Assembly: GCA_963575745.1 (NCBI GenBank)
Contig: CAUYUJ010014596.1
Location: forward strand, 47,501 to 111,500
DNA: 64,000 nt
Origin: Prorocentrum cordatum
Lineage: Eukaryota; Sar; Dinophyceae; Prorocentrales; Prorocentraceae
Direction of reading: 5' to 3'
Positions 36,428 through 46,087 of the stretch are shown one piece after another. The notes below the pieces were generated by a model, which saw nothing but the letters and a program-made list of their open reading frames with translations, did not search any database and was not told the origin of the DNA. Positions within the stretch are counted from its first letter, which is position 1, and every line of letters starts with the position of its first letter. A program made the position numbers and the translations under genes.

Positions 36428-37390
36428 TCACGGCTGTTTGGGTTTCGTGGTCGTCGTCGTCGCCTTCGTTGTCGTGTTCGTCGACGTCTCGGTGGTCGTC
36501 GTTGTCGTCGCCGTCGGCCGCGTAGTCGTGGTCGTGGTCGTCGCCGTGACCGTGGTCGTTATCGCCGTGGTCGTTGTCATCGTCGTGGTCGTCTTCGTGG
36601 TCGTTGTCGTCGCGGTCGTGGTCGTCGTGGTGGTTGTGGTAGTCGTCTCGGTCGTCATCTTTGCAGTTGTGATCGTAGTCGTTGTCGTTGTCGTGGCCTC
36701 TCGATCGAGGTGGTCGTCGTAGTCGTCGTGGACGTCGTCGCGGTGGTCGGTGTCGTCGTCGTGGCCGTCGTCATCGTCGTCGTCGTCGGTGTCTTGGCCG
36801 TCGTCGGTGTTTTGGTCGTCGACTTGGTCGGCGTCGTCGTCGCTGTCTTCGTGGTCGTGGTCATGGTCGTGATCGTCGTCCGTGGCCGTTGTCGACGTCG
36901 ACGTGCTCGCGGTTGGCGCTGTCGTCGTTGTCGTGGCCGGGGTCGTCGTCGTCATCGTCGGCGTCGTTGCTGCGGTCGTCGTCGTGGTCATGTTCGTCGT
37001 CTTGATCGAGTTCCTGCGCGTAGTCGTGATCGTCGGTGTCGTGGTCGCGGTTGTTGTCGTCGTAGTCGTCGTCGTGGTCGTGGCGTCGGGGTCGTCGTCG
37101 TGGACGTCGTCGTGGTTGTGATCGCGGTCGTCTTGGTAGCAGTCGTGGTCGAAGTCGTCGTCGTGGTCGTGGTCGTCGTCTTGGTCTTGGAGTGGTCGTC
37201 ATCGTGGTCGTCGCTGTGGTCGGTGTCAGAGTCGATGTCATTGTCGTGGTCATGGTCATCGTGGTCGTGGTCGGCGTCATGGTCGTGGTCGTCATTATCG
37301 TGCCCGTGGTCGTTGTCGTGGTCGTCGTCGTGGTCGTGGTCGTTGTCGTCGTGGTGGTCGTGGTCGTCGTCGCGGTCGTCATCGCTGGAA
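36428..37390 (+). repeat. (GTC/GTGGTC)n trinucleotide array, about 960 bp
   Basis: Nearly pure GTCGTCGTGGTCGTGGTC-type triplets continue with occasional gccgtc, ttgtcg and one tctcgatcg island (36698-36710). It reads as poly(Val/Ser/Arg) on the plus strand and poly(Thr/Asp/His) on the minus strand. Confidence 0.97.
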
Positions 37391-37451
37391 GAAATTCATT
37401 TTGTGGGAGCAATGGGTTGGTAAAGAGAAGGGGCCGCAGCATCAAAACTGC

Positions 37452-37503
37452 AATATGTAGAATCTACACATTGCAGATCTGCAATGAGTAGGTTCTACAT
37501 ATT
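37452..37503. other. 52-bp near-perfect palindrome
   Basis: The left arm aatatgtagaatctacacat followed by tgcaga matches the reverse complement of the right arm at 24 of 26 positions, with no spacer (centre at the AGATCT, 37475-37480). It sits between the (GTC)n array and an acidic open frame. As RNA it would form a strong hairpin. Confidence 0.8.
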
Positions 37504-37532
37504 TCATTTTCGATGTTGCGCCCCTTCGTTAA

Positions 37533-38396
37533 GACGACGATGTTGGTTTCGACGGCGATGAATACGGCGATGGCGAACACGATAGTTACGACGACAATGG
37601 CAACACCGATGTAGACAGCGATGGCCCGAACGGTGAAGATGCTTTTGGCGACGCCGACGATGACGAGAGCGTCGCTGATGACACTAACGATGTTGATGTC
37701 GAGAGCGACGATGGGCCCGCCCCCAGGCCTTCAAAGGGGTCGGGATTTTTTGGGGCCCCGTCCGCGCCGAGCAACAACAAGCACCTTGGTGAGGGTGAGG
37801 CCCGCCGCAATGCACGGATTGACGGTGACCCCAGCCTGGTCCACGCAGTCGATTCGCACAAACGAACAGCAGCAGAGGAGGGGGGGGGAGAAGGAGGAGG
37901 AGGAAGAGGAAGAGGAGGAGGAAAAAGAGGAGGAGAGGAGGAGGAGGCGTGCGACGGGGCGCCGCCATTATTTGAGCGATTGCGGTGGCAGGGCCAGCCG
38001 GGGCACTTGTTCTTCCAGAGCGTGGACAAGCGGCCAGAGTCGCCGCGGTGCTCGCAGAGGAAGACCCCCCAATACTCCCCGACAACGTGCAGGCCGAACA
38101 CGTGGAAGCCACACACGTGGTCCGCCCTCCTGCCTCGACCTCCACAAGGTTGGCCCTCCTCTCGGCCACGACACGCGTGCACGACAGCACGCGACCGCCC
38201 GAGGCCGAGGGGGGCCAGGACCCCATTGCCCCGCTCCCCGACGCTGCAAGACGATTCAAGAAGCCCCGTGGATCGCCCCAAGACGGCCCAGCGGGCTTCA
38301 CAATCGCCCCATAACGGGCCCAAGACGATTCCAGAGCTGCCGAGGAGACATTTAAGATTGCCCGGGAGGGCCCCACCAGCGGCTCATTACCGGTAG
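37533..38396 (+). CDS. acidic open frame, candidate exon(s) of unknown function
   Basis: The frame opens right after a TAA (37530-37532), with an AG acceptor-like site (gttaag) at 37533. Residues 1-70 read DDDVGFDGDEYGDGEHDSYD-like, strongly Asp/Glu/Gly with mixed codons rather than a pure triplet repeat, then PRPSKGSGFFGAPS and NNKHL. A possible gtgagg donor follows at 37794. Beyond this the frame passes through a GGA tract and FERLRWQGQPGHLFFQS with a few Cys. The minus strand of 37990-38150 also reads well (GFHVFGLHVVGEYWGVFLCE, then KNKCPGWPCHRNR), similar to Cys-containing motifs in dinoflagellate retroelement proteins. Which strand, if any, is coding is unresolved. Confidence 0.3.
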   Translation, partial: DDDVGFDGDEYGDGEHDSYDDNGNTDVDSDGPNGEDAFGDADDDESVADDTNDVDVESDDGPAPRPSKGSGFFGAPSAPSNNKHLGEGEARRNARIDGDPSLVHAVDSHKRTAAEEGGGEGGGGRGRGGGKRGGEEEEACDGAPPLFERLRWQGQPGHLFFQSVDKRPESPRCSQRKTPQYSPTTCRPNTWKPHTWSALLPRPPQGWPSSRPRHACTTARDRPRPRGARTPLPRSPTLQDDSRSPVDRPKTAQRASQSPHNGPKTIPELPRRHLRLPGRAPPAAHYR

Positions 38397-38742
38397 CGTG
38401 AGCCGAGGGATTGAGATTTTCGCCCCAGGGGGCCCCAGACGGCCCCCCAAAAACCCCAAAGAGACTCCTTGAAAAGCCCCGATAGAGGCCCCATTTGTAT
38501 CAAGTTCGCCTGGCAGCTAGCACGACGACGACTACGACCAGTCGGTCTTCCCCCTACCTCCCCCCTCCTCCCTCCTCCTCTCCCTCCTCCTCCTCCTTCC
38601 CATCTTCCTGGGGACTTGATACTGGTGACTTCGGAGTTCCTCCTCCTCCACTTCCTCCTCCTCCTCAAACACCGCCCCCCCCCTCCTCGTCCTCGCCCTC
38701 TTCCTTCTCTCCCCCCCCCCCCACACACACACGCGCACCACG
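38397..38742. other. pyrimidine-rich, intron-like stretch
   Basis: Diverged gccccaagacggccc-type blocks (38230-38490) related to the CTTGGGG family (inverted) are followed by cctcctcctc and a C-run (38709-38722), acacacac and a ttgccag acceptor-like site at about 38746. Confidence 0.45.
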
Positions 38743-39663
38743 TTGCCAGCGGTGGTTCCAGCAGATCCACAACCTGGCGTTCCGTTCGAGGGTGCCGGCT
38801 TGGTGCTCGACAACAGGATGGCTTTGACAGGCGACGAACAGCATGATTTCATGGCGGAGTTTCACGCCCGCGATACTGTTTTGTTACAGTACGGCAACAT
38901 CGTGGACAAGGAGTTCGACGTGGCCCGCGCCGCTTCCATATCATTGGTGCGGGGTGACATCCACACTGGATGAGATTGGGTGCTGGTGCGCTACGAGCCG
39001 TTCCGTGAAAACTACGTTCAGCCGAAAGGTGGCGCAGCAGTTGCAGCACTTGCAGAGCAGGCGGCGCTTCCGCAGTTAGCTTCATTCACCGCCATGGTTG
39101 GCCCCTTGACATCTACCACTGGAATTTTGGCTTGGCCCTCGATCAAGGCTTCCAGACGAAAGTGATGCACGACCTGGCGATGGACAGCAACGGCAATAAC
39201 CTCCTTTAAGATGGTGAAGACTCAGACTTCAACGGTCGGTCTGGATCCATCGGCGACGATCTACGGCACCGCCCCGTACGACTGCGCGCTGACTGCCGGC
39301 GACTATGTCGACCTTCGCTTCAACATGCTCGACAGCATGGCGCCCTCCTCGAAAGAGATGGCAGCCGCGATCCCCAATCGCGAGGCAGACAACCCCGGTG
39401 GCTTGATTGCGCAGAGGATCCAGCTCGGCCGCTACACGAATCTCGGCACGCTCGAGGAATCGGGCAGCATGCCAGCAGAGAGCCAGCGCAAATACGCGCA
39501 GGCGCTTCTCTTTAATGGCCAAGACAACTCACGAAGGCGGGCGCGTCCGCAGGTTGGAGGCGCGGCATTCATCTCAACGGCGTCGGTTGTGATCTTGGGC
39601 TTCCGAGGGAGAAGAGAGCCCCCCCGCCTCGTCGCGATCCCATCGATCCATCTGCAGCGCTGA
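38743..39663 (+). pseudogene. degenerate ORF of unknown family
   Basis: After the acceptor-like ttgccag, one frame reads VPFEGAGLVLDNRMALTGDE, then QHDFMAEFHARDTVLLQYGN and IVDKEFDVARAASISLVRGD, up to a stop at 38971-38973. The same frame then continues (WVLVRYEPFRENYVQPKGGA) to a second stop, and other frames carry NFGLALDQGFQTKVMHDLAM (about 39118-39180) and, from 39211, TVGLDPSATIYGTAPYDCAL then a TAGDYVDLRFNMLDS segment. Amino-acid composition is protein-like with balanced hydrophobic residues, unlike the flanking repeats. The frames run in order on one strand, so this looks like an inactivated gene or an intron-interrupted one. No domain is recognised. Confidence 0.35.
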
Positions 39664-39689
39664 CGACGGCGGCGGCTTCCGATTCAAAC

Positions 39690-40980
39690 GCGCGCAAAAC
39701 GCGCGAGCAGCTCGCCGCCAGCCGCGGCGACGGAGGCGGCTCGGCCCGCGCCGAGCTGCGCGCCGACGGGAAGGCGAGGGGGGAAAGGGCCGCCAGGGCA
39801 GCGCCCCTGGGGGCTGTCGCCGCGGCCGAGGTGGCCCGCGGCGGCGGCGCCCCGCGGCAGCGGGGGGGCTCGCTCGCGCGGCGACCTGGCGGGTCGCTGG
39901 GCTGCCGTAGCAGCGGCGGGCTGGATGGCGCCGCGACGCGTGACGCGGCGGAGGCGAGGGGGGTCGGGACCGCCAGTGCGGCGCCAACTGGGGCCGCCGC
40001 CGCGGCCAGCGTGGCCTGCGGCGGCGGCGCGCCGCCATCCCAGCGGCGGGGGTGGAGCTCGCCCACGCAGCAGCCAGGCGGAGAGTTGGGCTGCAGTGGC
40101 GATCGCGGCGGCCTGGCTGGCGCCGAGCAGCGCGACGTCGGCGAGGTGGGGGGGGGGGCGCCTGCGCGGCGCCCCCAGGGGCCGCCGCCGCGGCTGTCGC
40201 GGCGGCGACGGCGTCCCACGGCGGAGGAGGAGCTCGCCCGCGCGGTGGCCTAGCGGCGCGCTGGGCCGCCGCGGCGGAAGAGGGCTGGCCGGCGCCGAGC
40301 TGCGCGCCGCGGCGGTGGAGACGGGGGAGCAGCGCCGCCAGCGCGGCGACCCCAGGGGCCGCTGCCGCGGCCGCCGAGGCCTGCGGCGGCAGCGCTGTGC
40401 GCGGCGGAGGCGGCGGCGGCGGCTGCAGCCGCCGGGGGCAGGACGCGCTCGGCGGCAAGGTCGCCTTCCTGCCAGCGGCCTGCCGCGCGGGCGCGGCGCG
40501 TGAAGGGGGCGGGGGCGGCGGTGGCGGGCCTGGGCGGCCCGGCCCTCCCCGCCCCGCTGGATCCGCCTCGGCGTCTTGTCGACGCCGCGCGGTGGCCCCC
40601 CGCCCGCCCTCTTGGGGCGCCGCGGCCGCCTGGCCCTCGGGCTTGAGCGGCTGGGCTGCACGCGCTGACACTGCGCGTAGTGTCTGCGCGTGCGCCCCGC
40701 GGCTTCGGGGCCCTCGTCACCCGTCTGTCGGGCGGCGGCGAGGGCGGGAGTGGGGGGCTCGACGCGCCCCCTCCGTCTCGCGATCGTCGTCCTTCTAACC
40801 CCCCCCCGCTCCTGCCCCCTCCTGCTGCTGCTGTTGCTGCTGGTGCCGCTGCTCCTGCTGCTGCCGATGCCGCTGCCCCCCCCCCTCCTCCTCCGCCCCG
40901 ACGGTGCCCGAGCACTGGCGGCAGTTGCGCAAGTTGCGCAAGTAGTTGCACCCCCCCCCCCAAATGAGCCGCCGGGTCTT
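39690..40980. repeat. GGC/GCC-rich degenerate low-complexity region
   Basis: Blocks of the form gcggcggcgccc, cggggcgcgc and ctggcgccgagcagcgcgac recur about every 150-180 bases (for example ctggctggcgccgagcagcg at 40108 and ctggccggcgccgagctgcg at 40285). All six frames are open for long stretches (up to 441 codons), which shows these frames are not evidence of genes. A (GCTGCTG)n run lies at 40822-40870 and C-runs near 40800, 40880 and 40950. Confidence 0.8.
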
Positions 40981-40999
40981 GCCTGGTTTCGCGTGGGCG

Positions 41000-41445
41000 A
41001 CAACGCCAACCGCGAGCGCGTCGACGTCGACGACGAGCGCGACCGCGAGCGCCGCCCCGACTTCGACGACGACGACGCCGACCACGACGGGGACCACGAC
41101 GCCGACGACGACCTAGACCACGACGACGACGACCACGACGACGACCACCACCGCGACGACGACCACGACGACTACGACGACCACCTCGACCCCGACGACG
41201 ACGACAACGACTGCAACGACGGCAACCTAAACGAATACCACAACTTCGACCACGACCACAACCGCGACGACAGCGACCACGACGACGACCACGACGACGA
41301 CGAAGACCAGGACGATAAAGACCACGACCACGGCGACGACCGCGACCGCGACTACGCCGACGACGACGACGACGACGACAACCACCGAGACGACGACAAA
41401 CACGAAGACGACGACGACCGCGACGACGACCGCGGGCCCCAGGCA
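41000..41445 (+). repeat. (GAC/GACGACCAC)n trinucleotide array, about 445 bp
   Basis: This is the reverse-complement counterpart of 36428-37390. Reading as Asp/His/Arg repeats is an artefact. Confidence 0.97.
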
Positions 41446-41459
41446 GTTGCGAAGTCTAG

Positions 41460-41665
41460 TCTTAAGCGCGCGCATGACGCTACTCAGTCGGACCCCGCAG
41501 GAGCCCGCGAACGTTGCGACGACTGCGCAAGTGGCAGCGCCGCCAAGGAACCGCGAGGTTTAGTCTGGGTGCGCTTGAGACGTCACTCCGCTGATCCTTA
41601 CCAGAACACGAACGTGGCGACAGTTGCGCAAGTTGCTGCAGCCCCAACGAGCCGCGCGCATCCCA
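41460..41665 (-). repeat. ~120-bp repeat units (inverted copy) beside the (GAC)n array
   Basis: The reverse complement (gcgcacccagac(t)aaacctcg, then cggttccttgg, then cttgcgcagtcgtcgcaacgttcg) matches 36297-36415. A further unit lies on the other side of the array (40920-41010). The complete module is therefore unit-array-unit. Confidence 0.8.
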
Positions 41666-43910
41666 GCGGGCGCTTCATTGCGGGTCGGCGACTTGGGCGG
41701 GCGCGGCATCATGGCAACGTCGACAGCGGTAGACGCGACGTTGATAGTTGCGGTGTTGGCGACGATGTTAACGCCGACGACGGCGCGGCCAGTGCGGGCG
41801 CCGATGCTGATCGCGCCGGCGACGATGACGGCGCCCTCGGGTCGGCGATGCAGGTTTTGGGAAGAGTTCGACGCGCGTGCGCGGCCGACGCGCGAGAGTG
41901 GCCCGCATGGTTTCATTCGACATGGACCCTGCCCCCCCAGCACGCGCGCCAGGGCGCGCGAATGATGCCGGCATGCGGCGCCACGGGCCGGTTTGGTAGA
42001 CTTCGATCAAAATGTTGAGAAACCTACGGTTTGTTCAAGAATGTGCCAGTTCGCGAGCGCGTGCTTTATACATATATATATATATATATATAACTGATGT
42101 CGCGAAATCATGTGCGCGCTTTCTCGTTCTTCAAACAATTAAGCAAAAAGAGAACTTATTATTTTATTCATGTTTGTGCATTCGGCTTTGAAGCTGCTGC
42201 GAAACCGTATGTTTTTGACGGATTGCGGCACGCGCGCGCGACGACGCGCGCGCGCCTTTCGCCCCATATTTGGGGGGCGGGTTTTCGCGACGGCACGCGC
42301 GCGCGGGCGTTCGAAAGATTTCCACGCGCTCTCGCGAAGCCCGTGTCGCAGCCTTTTCTGAAAATATTGAAGCCGATGGTTTTCCTCAGAATTCGCAAGA
42401 GCGCGCGCGCACTTGTTTTCTCCTGTTGCTTGCTGTGTCTTTTTTTCTTTCCTACCATCGATTTTGAAATCCTTCCGAAACCGAATGTTTTTGAGGAATT
42501 TTGGAATGCGCGCGCGACGACGCGCGCGCGCTCACTTCGTCCAGTTTTTGTTGCGCAAGGGTCTTTGAAAGCTTGTGGTTTTTGATGGGCGAGTGCGCGC
42601 GCATTATGTGTTTGCGCGGCGTTGCGGGGGGGGGGCGATGCCGGTCTTCTTGGGATGGCGGGGATTCATATTTTGGATGGGCGGCGGGGCAGAACCACAT
42701 GTAAATTTGCAGTGAGAAAAGGGGGGCGATCGTCCCAGGCGGGGGGGGGCTGGAGATTGGGGGATCGGCCGATGCTCCATTCGAAGTTGTCCACTCCGCT
42801 GCTCGCGCAACCATCCCGCCCACCCACCTGAAACGTGGCTTGCGGACCCCATGCGGCGGCGATTGCGACGAGTGCTCGGCGCTGGCGGGTGCATCTGCGG
42901 CCGCGACAGCCCGCGCATGCGCGCGCGCAGCGTCAAGTTTGGCGCGACCGACGCGGCCGCGGCGGCGCTGACCGCCAGGCGCATCCCAGCGGGCACTTCA
43001 CTGCGAGCCGGCGACTTGGGCGGGTGCGGTATCATGGCAACGTCGACGTCGGTAAACGCGGGGATGATAGTTGCGACGCCGACAGCGACAACGGCGCGGC
43101 CAGCGACGGCGCGCGCGCTGATCGCGCCGACGACGATGGCGCCCTCGCGTCGGCGATGCAGATTTTGGACGGAGTTCGACGACGCGCGCGCGCCTTTCGC
43201 CCCATTTCTGACGAAAGGGTTCTCGCGACGGCACGCGCGCCAGGGCTCCTTGAAAACTTGTTGTTCTTGATGGGCGACTGCGCGCGCGTGTTATTTTTGC
43301 ACGGCGCGGCGGCGGGGGCGATGCCGGCCTGCTTGGGGCGGCGCGAATGCATGCTCAGGATGGACGGCGGGGCAGAATCACATGCAAATTGCAATGAGAA
43401 AAGGGGGTCGATAGTCCCGGGCGGGGGGTGGGTGGAGAGTGGAGAACCAACCAATGCTCCATTCGAAGTTGCCCATTCCACTGCTCGCGCAAACGTGCCG
43501 CCTACCCACCTGGCGCATGGCTTGCGAACCCCGTGCGGCGGCGATTGCGACGCGTGCTTGGCGCTGGCTGGTGCATCCCTGCGGCCGCGACAGCCCGCGC
43601 GCGCAGCGGCCGGCGAGTTTGGCGCTGCCGACGCGGCCGCGGCGCTGACCGCCAGGCGAATCCCAGCGGGCGCTGCGCTGCGAGTCGGCGACTTGGGCGG
43701 GCGCGATATCATGGCAACGTCGATATCGGTAAACGCGGCGATGATAGTTGCGACGCTGACAGCGACGACGGCGCGGCCAGCGACGGCGCGGACGCTGATC
43801 GCGCCGACGACGATGACGCGCTCGCGTCGGCGATGCAGATTTTGGAGGGAGTTCGACGACGCGCGCGCGCAGCCGACGCACGGCAGTAGCCCGCGCGGCA
43901 TTATTTGACG
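41666..43910 (+). repeat. ~670-bp direct repeats with sub-repeats
   Basis: The block cgcatcccagcgggc, then cttgggcgggcgcg(g)(c)(a)tatcatggca, then acgtcga occurs at about 41660-41890, 42980-43190 and 43655-43870 (atcatggcaacgtcga at 41709, 43033 and 43709). The last two belong to a 677-bp tandem duplication that also contains gatgctccattcgaagttg (42771 and 43451). Between the blocks are sub-repeats of the type ttgaaagc..atggttttt..gaattcgcaagagcgcgcgcgc (42010, 42213, 42363, 42475, 42565, 43250, 44008, 44150). A (TA)n tract lies at 42070-42092. No gene is recognised; long frames reflect GC-rich repeats. Confidence 0.75.
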
Positions 43911-44275
43911 CGGATCGCGCTCCCCCCCCCCCCCCCCCCCGCGCGCAAGGGCGAGCGAATGCTTTCGGCATGCGGCGCCAGGGGCCTGTTTTGCACAATT
44001 CCATGGACACGTTGAAAGCCACATGGTTTTCCGTAGGAAGTCGCAAGAGCGCGAGCGCAAGTTTTTTGTTTGAGAACTGTCGTTGCGAAAGCATGTGTTT
44101 TCTATATGTCATTGGGGCACTTTTTTTGAAATCGCTGCGACGCCGAAGGTTTTTGACGGATGTCGGCGCGCGCTCTCTTCATTTGTCGCAGAGGATTCTC
44201 GCGGCGGCGCGCGCGTAAGGGCGTTTGAACGGTTTCGACGCGCGCTTGCGACGCTTGGTTAGAGCGCGAGAGCGC

Positions 44276-44305
<30 letters not shown>

Positions 44306-44310
<5 letters not shown>

Positions 44311-44414
44311 TTGTACTTGTACGGAAATCTCGGCACGCGTTTCGGTGAAGGCCGCTCGTCCTGAGGTCCTCGTTTGCCTCTGGTCTCATCCGTAAACACG
44401 GTGGCTCAAAGCAA
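44306..44414 (+). repeat. YR-2 left repeat A1
   Basis: 109 bp, equal to 50780-50888. It starts atgcgttgtacttgtacgga directly after (TA)n and ends gtggctcaaagcaa 22 bases before the ORF1 ATG. Positions 44389-44410 match the dinoflagellate spliced leader at 16 of 22 bases (tccgta at one end, tggctcaa at the other). Confidence 0.95.
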
Positions 44415-44436
44415 AGCAGGGCGCCGGGCCTCCCGC

Positions 44437-44949
44437 ATGGCTGGGCCCTTCGCCGTGCGAGTCCTGGAGTGGGCGGGCGGCGTGGCGGGCGCCTACCTGT
44501 CGCGGTGCCCCGCTTGCCCCGCGGTGCCCGACTGCCACTGCGCGGCGTGCCCGCCTTGCCCGGCACTGGCTTCGTGCTCGTGCCCGCCGTGCCCGGCGTG
44601 CCCGAGCTGCCCGGGCGGGGCCGCCGCGCCGGCAGCGCCGGCCTGGCCCCCGCCGGAGAGCCAGAGCTGCCCCGCGCCGACGGAGGTCGAGCGCGCCGGC
44701 GCTCCGGCCTGGGGCGGGCTGGGGCCGGGGTGGTGGTTGGTGCTCGGCGTGGTGCTCGGGTGCCTTCTCGCCGTGCTCGGCCAGGGGGTGGTGCGCGGCG
44801 GGCTGAGCTGCGCCAAGCGGCTGACGAAGGGCGAGGATGGCAGCGGCGCCGCCGAGGGCGAGGGAGTGGGCCTTCGTGCTGTACGCCGACGACGAGCACT
44901 TGTGGCACCAGAGGCTGATTCTGGGGCTCGTGGGGTTGTCGGATTTTAG
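44437..44949 (+). CDS. YR-2 ORF1: Cys/Pro-rich protein with one transmembrane segment
   Basis: This is the first ATG after A1 (44437), giving 170 residues. Residues 24-58 hold 11 cysteines, many as CPxC or CxC pairs (RCPACPAVPDCHC ... CPACPSC), followed by a Pro/Ala linker. Residues 98-119 (GWWLVLGVVLGCLLAVLGQG) form a clear single membrane span, and a basic segment (AKRLTKG) follows. The layout suggests a membrane-anchored, metal- or disulfide-bearing small protein. It overlaps ORF2 by 113 bases in another frame. Small Cys-rich or membrane ORFs are not standard in DIRS/Ngaro elements, where ORF1 is usually gag-like. Function is unknown; an envelope- or nucleic-acid-related role would be guesswork. 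Codon quality of the first 120 residues supports real coding. Confidence 0.6.
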   Translation: MAGPFAVRVLEWAGGVAGAYLSRCPACPAVPDCHCAACPPCPALASCSCPPCPACPSCPGGAAAPAAPAWPPPESQSCPAPTEVERAGAPAWGGLGPGWWLVLGVVLGCLLAVLGQGVVRGGLSCAKRLTKGEDGSGAAEGEGVGLRAVRRRRALVAPEADSGARGVVGF

Positions 44950-46087
44950 TTACGTCGTCCTGACCCCAGACGGCGACGTCTACGCGGAGGACTACGGGGA
45001 CGACAGCGTGGACGTGGCCGCCGTCCGCTTCTCCGGGGCGTGGGCCGCGGTGCCCGCTGGGGTGCCTCCTGGGCGGGTGTACCGCTTCAGGCAGCAGCCG
45101 ACAGCTCAGGAGCGGGCGCGGGCGCTGGCTGACGCTCAGGCGGAGGCGCAGGCCGAGTGCCAGCGGATCGCCGCCGCTCGAGGCGATCCGAGGCTGCTGG
45201 CGAACCTCGTCTTCCTGCGGCCGCTGCCGGTGCCGGGCGGGGCTCCGGCCGCGCCTCGGGCTGCTCGCATCGGGCCTCTGCAGGGGGCTGCGCCGGGCGC
45301 TGCCGCTGGGCCTCCTGTCGCCGAGTGGCGGGCGGCGATGGCGGCCGGGCCCTACCGGTACGGCGACGTCGTGACTGACCACGCGAGGAGCGGGCTGGCC
45401 GTCGGCAAGCGGGACATCCACGTACTCCCGGATGGCGTCGGGATCTTCGTCGAGCACGTGGACCCAACCGACGAGGCCGAGTTTTTCGATCGGGCGGTGG
45501 CCACGGATGCTCGGATCACACCGATCCGCCGCAACCGCCAGGACAAGCGGGAGCGGACCTGGGCGGAGATGACGGCCGTCCTGAAGCAGGAGAGCTTCGG
45601 GGCCGACTGGCAGCTGCCGGGGCCGCGCTCGAGCTTGTGGTGCATAGAGTTCATCAACCAGGAGGGGAGCGGGCTGCTGGGCCACCACGAGCGTTTCAAG
45701 ACGGCCTGCCGTCTCGACTGGAACTCGTGGGGGGTCTTCGAGCACTTCAACATCTGCCAGGCCCTGACCCAGGGGCTGCTGGTGGACCAGCTGGACGGGA
45801 GCAACCTGATCATGGTCGAGTACCAGTTCCGGCGGCTCCAGACGATAGAGTTCGGCCACTCCGAGCGGGCGAGGGAGGCGGAATCGAAGAGCTACCAGGG
45901 GAAGATGTCGTTGGAGGAGCAGCACGCGTTCGCTGGGACCACGAGGGCCTCGTCAACGCTCATGATCTGCCCGGACTTGCTGGACTACGTCCGCACCGAG
46001 GTGGAGCGGGAGGCGAAGCTGGCCAAGAACCTGAGAGTTGCACGAGAAGAGCGGGAGGCCCTCCGCAAAGGGCCCAAGGAGAAATGA
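44837..46087 (+). CDS. YR-2 ORF2: gag-like protein of 416 residues
   Basis: It starts at ATG 44837 inside the end of ORF1 and stops at TGA 46085-46087. Residues 11-60 (EWAFVLYADDEHLWHQRLIL, then a VVLTPDGDVYAEDYGDDSVD stretch) read like a small beta-barrel domain. Residues 105-140 form an Ala/Gln/Glu-rich helix (AQERARALADAQAEAQAECQ), probably a coiled coil. The C-terminal half (KRERTWAEMTAVLKQESFGA, then WPLPGPRSSLWC-like text, LEEQHAFAGTTRASSTLMIC, then a Lys/Arg/Glu helix to the end) is globular and basic. No zinc knuckle is seen. Position before pol suggests a structural, RNA-binding gag-type role, which is inference. The stop overlaps the pol ATG as ATGA, suggesting reinitiation. Confidence 0.75.
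   Translation: MAAAPPRAREWAFVLYADDEHLWHQRLILGLVGLSDFSYVVLTPDGDVYAEDYGDDSVDVAAVRFSGAWAAVPAGVPPGRVYRFRQQPTAQERARALADAQAEAQAECQRIAAARGDPRLLANLVFLRPLPVPGGAPAAPRAARIGPLQGAAPGAAAGPPVAEWRAAMAAGPYRYGDVVTDHARSGLAVGKRDIHVLPDGVGIFVEHVDPTDEAEFFDRAVATDARITPIRRNRQDKRERTWAEMTAVLKQESFGADWQLPGPRSSLWCIEFINQEGSGLLGHHERFKTACRLDWNSWGVFEHFNICQALTQGLLVDQLDGSNLIMVEYQFRRLQTIEFGHSERAREAESKSYQGKMSLEEQHAFAGTTRASSTLMICPDLLDYVRTEVEREAKLAKNLRVAREEREALRKGPKEK

Noticed and set aside
36428-37445. Long Thr/Asp-rich and Val-rich frames
   Set aside because: They are translations of a nearly pure trinucleotide array in each frame.
39574-40671. 365- to 441-codon Ala/Arg/Pro frames
   Set aside because: All six frames are open together in this GCC-rich repeat and none has a domain.
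44102-45925. 607-codon minus-strand open frame opposite YR-2 ORF1/ORF2
   Set aside because: It is antisense to a better-supported plus-strand protein and Arg/Pro-rich. It is open only because G/C third positions leave few stops on the other strand.
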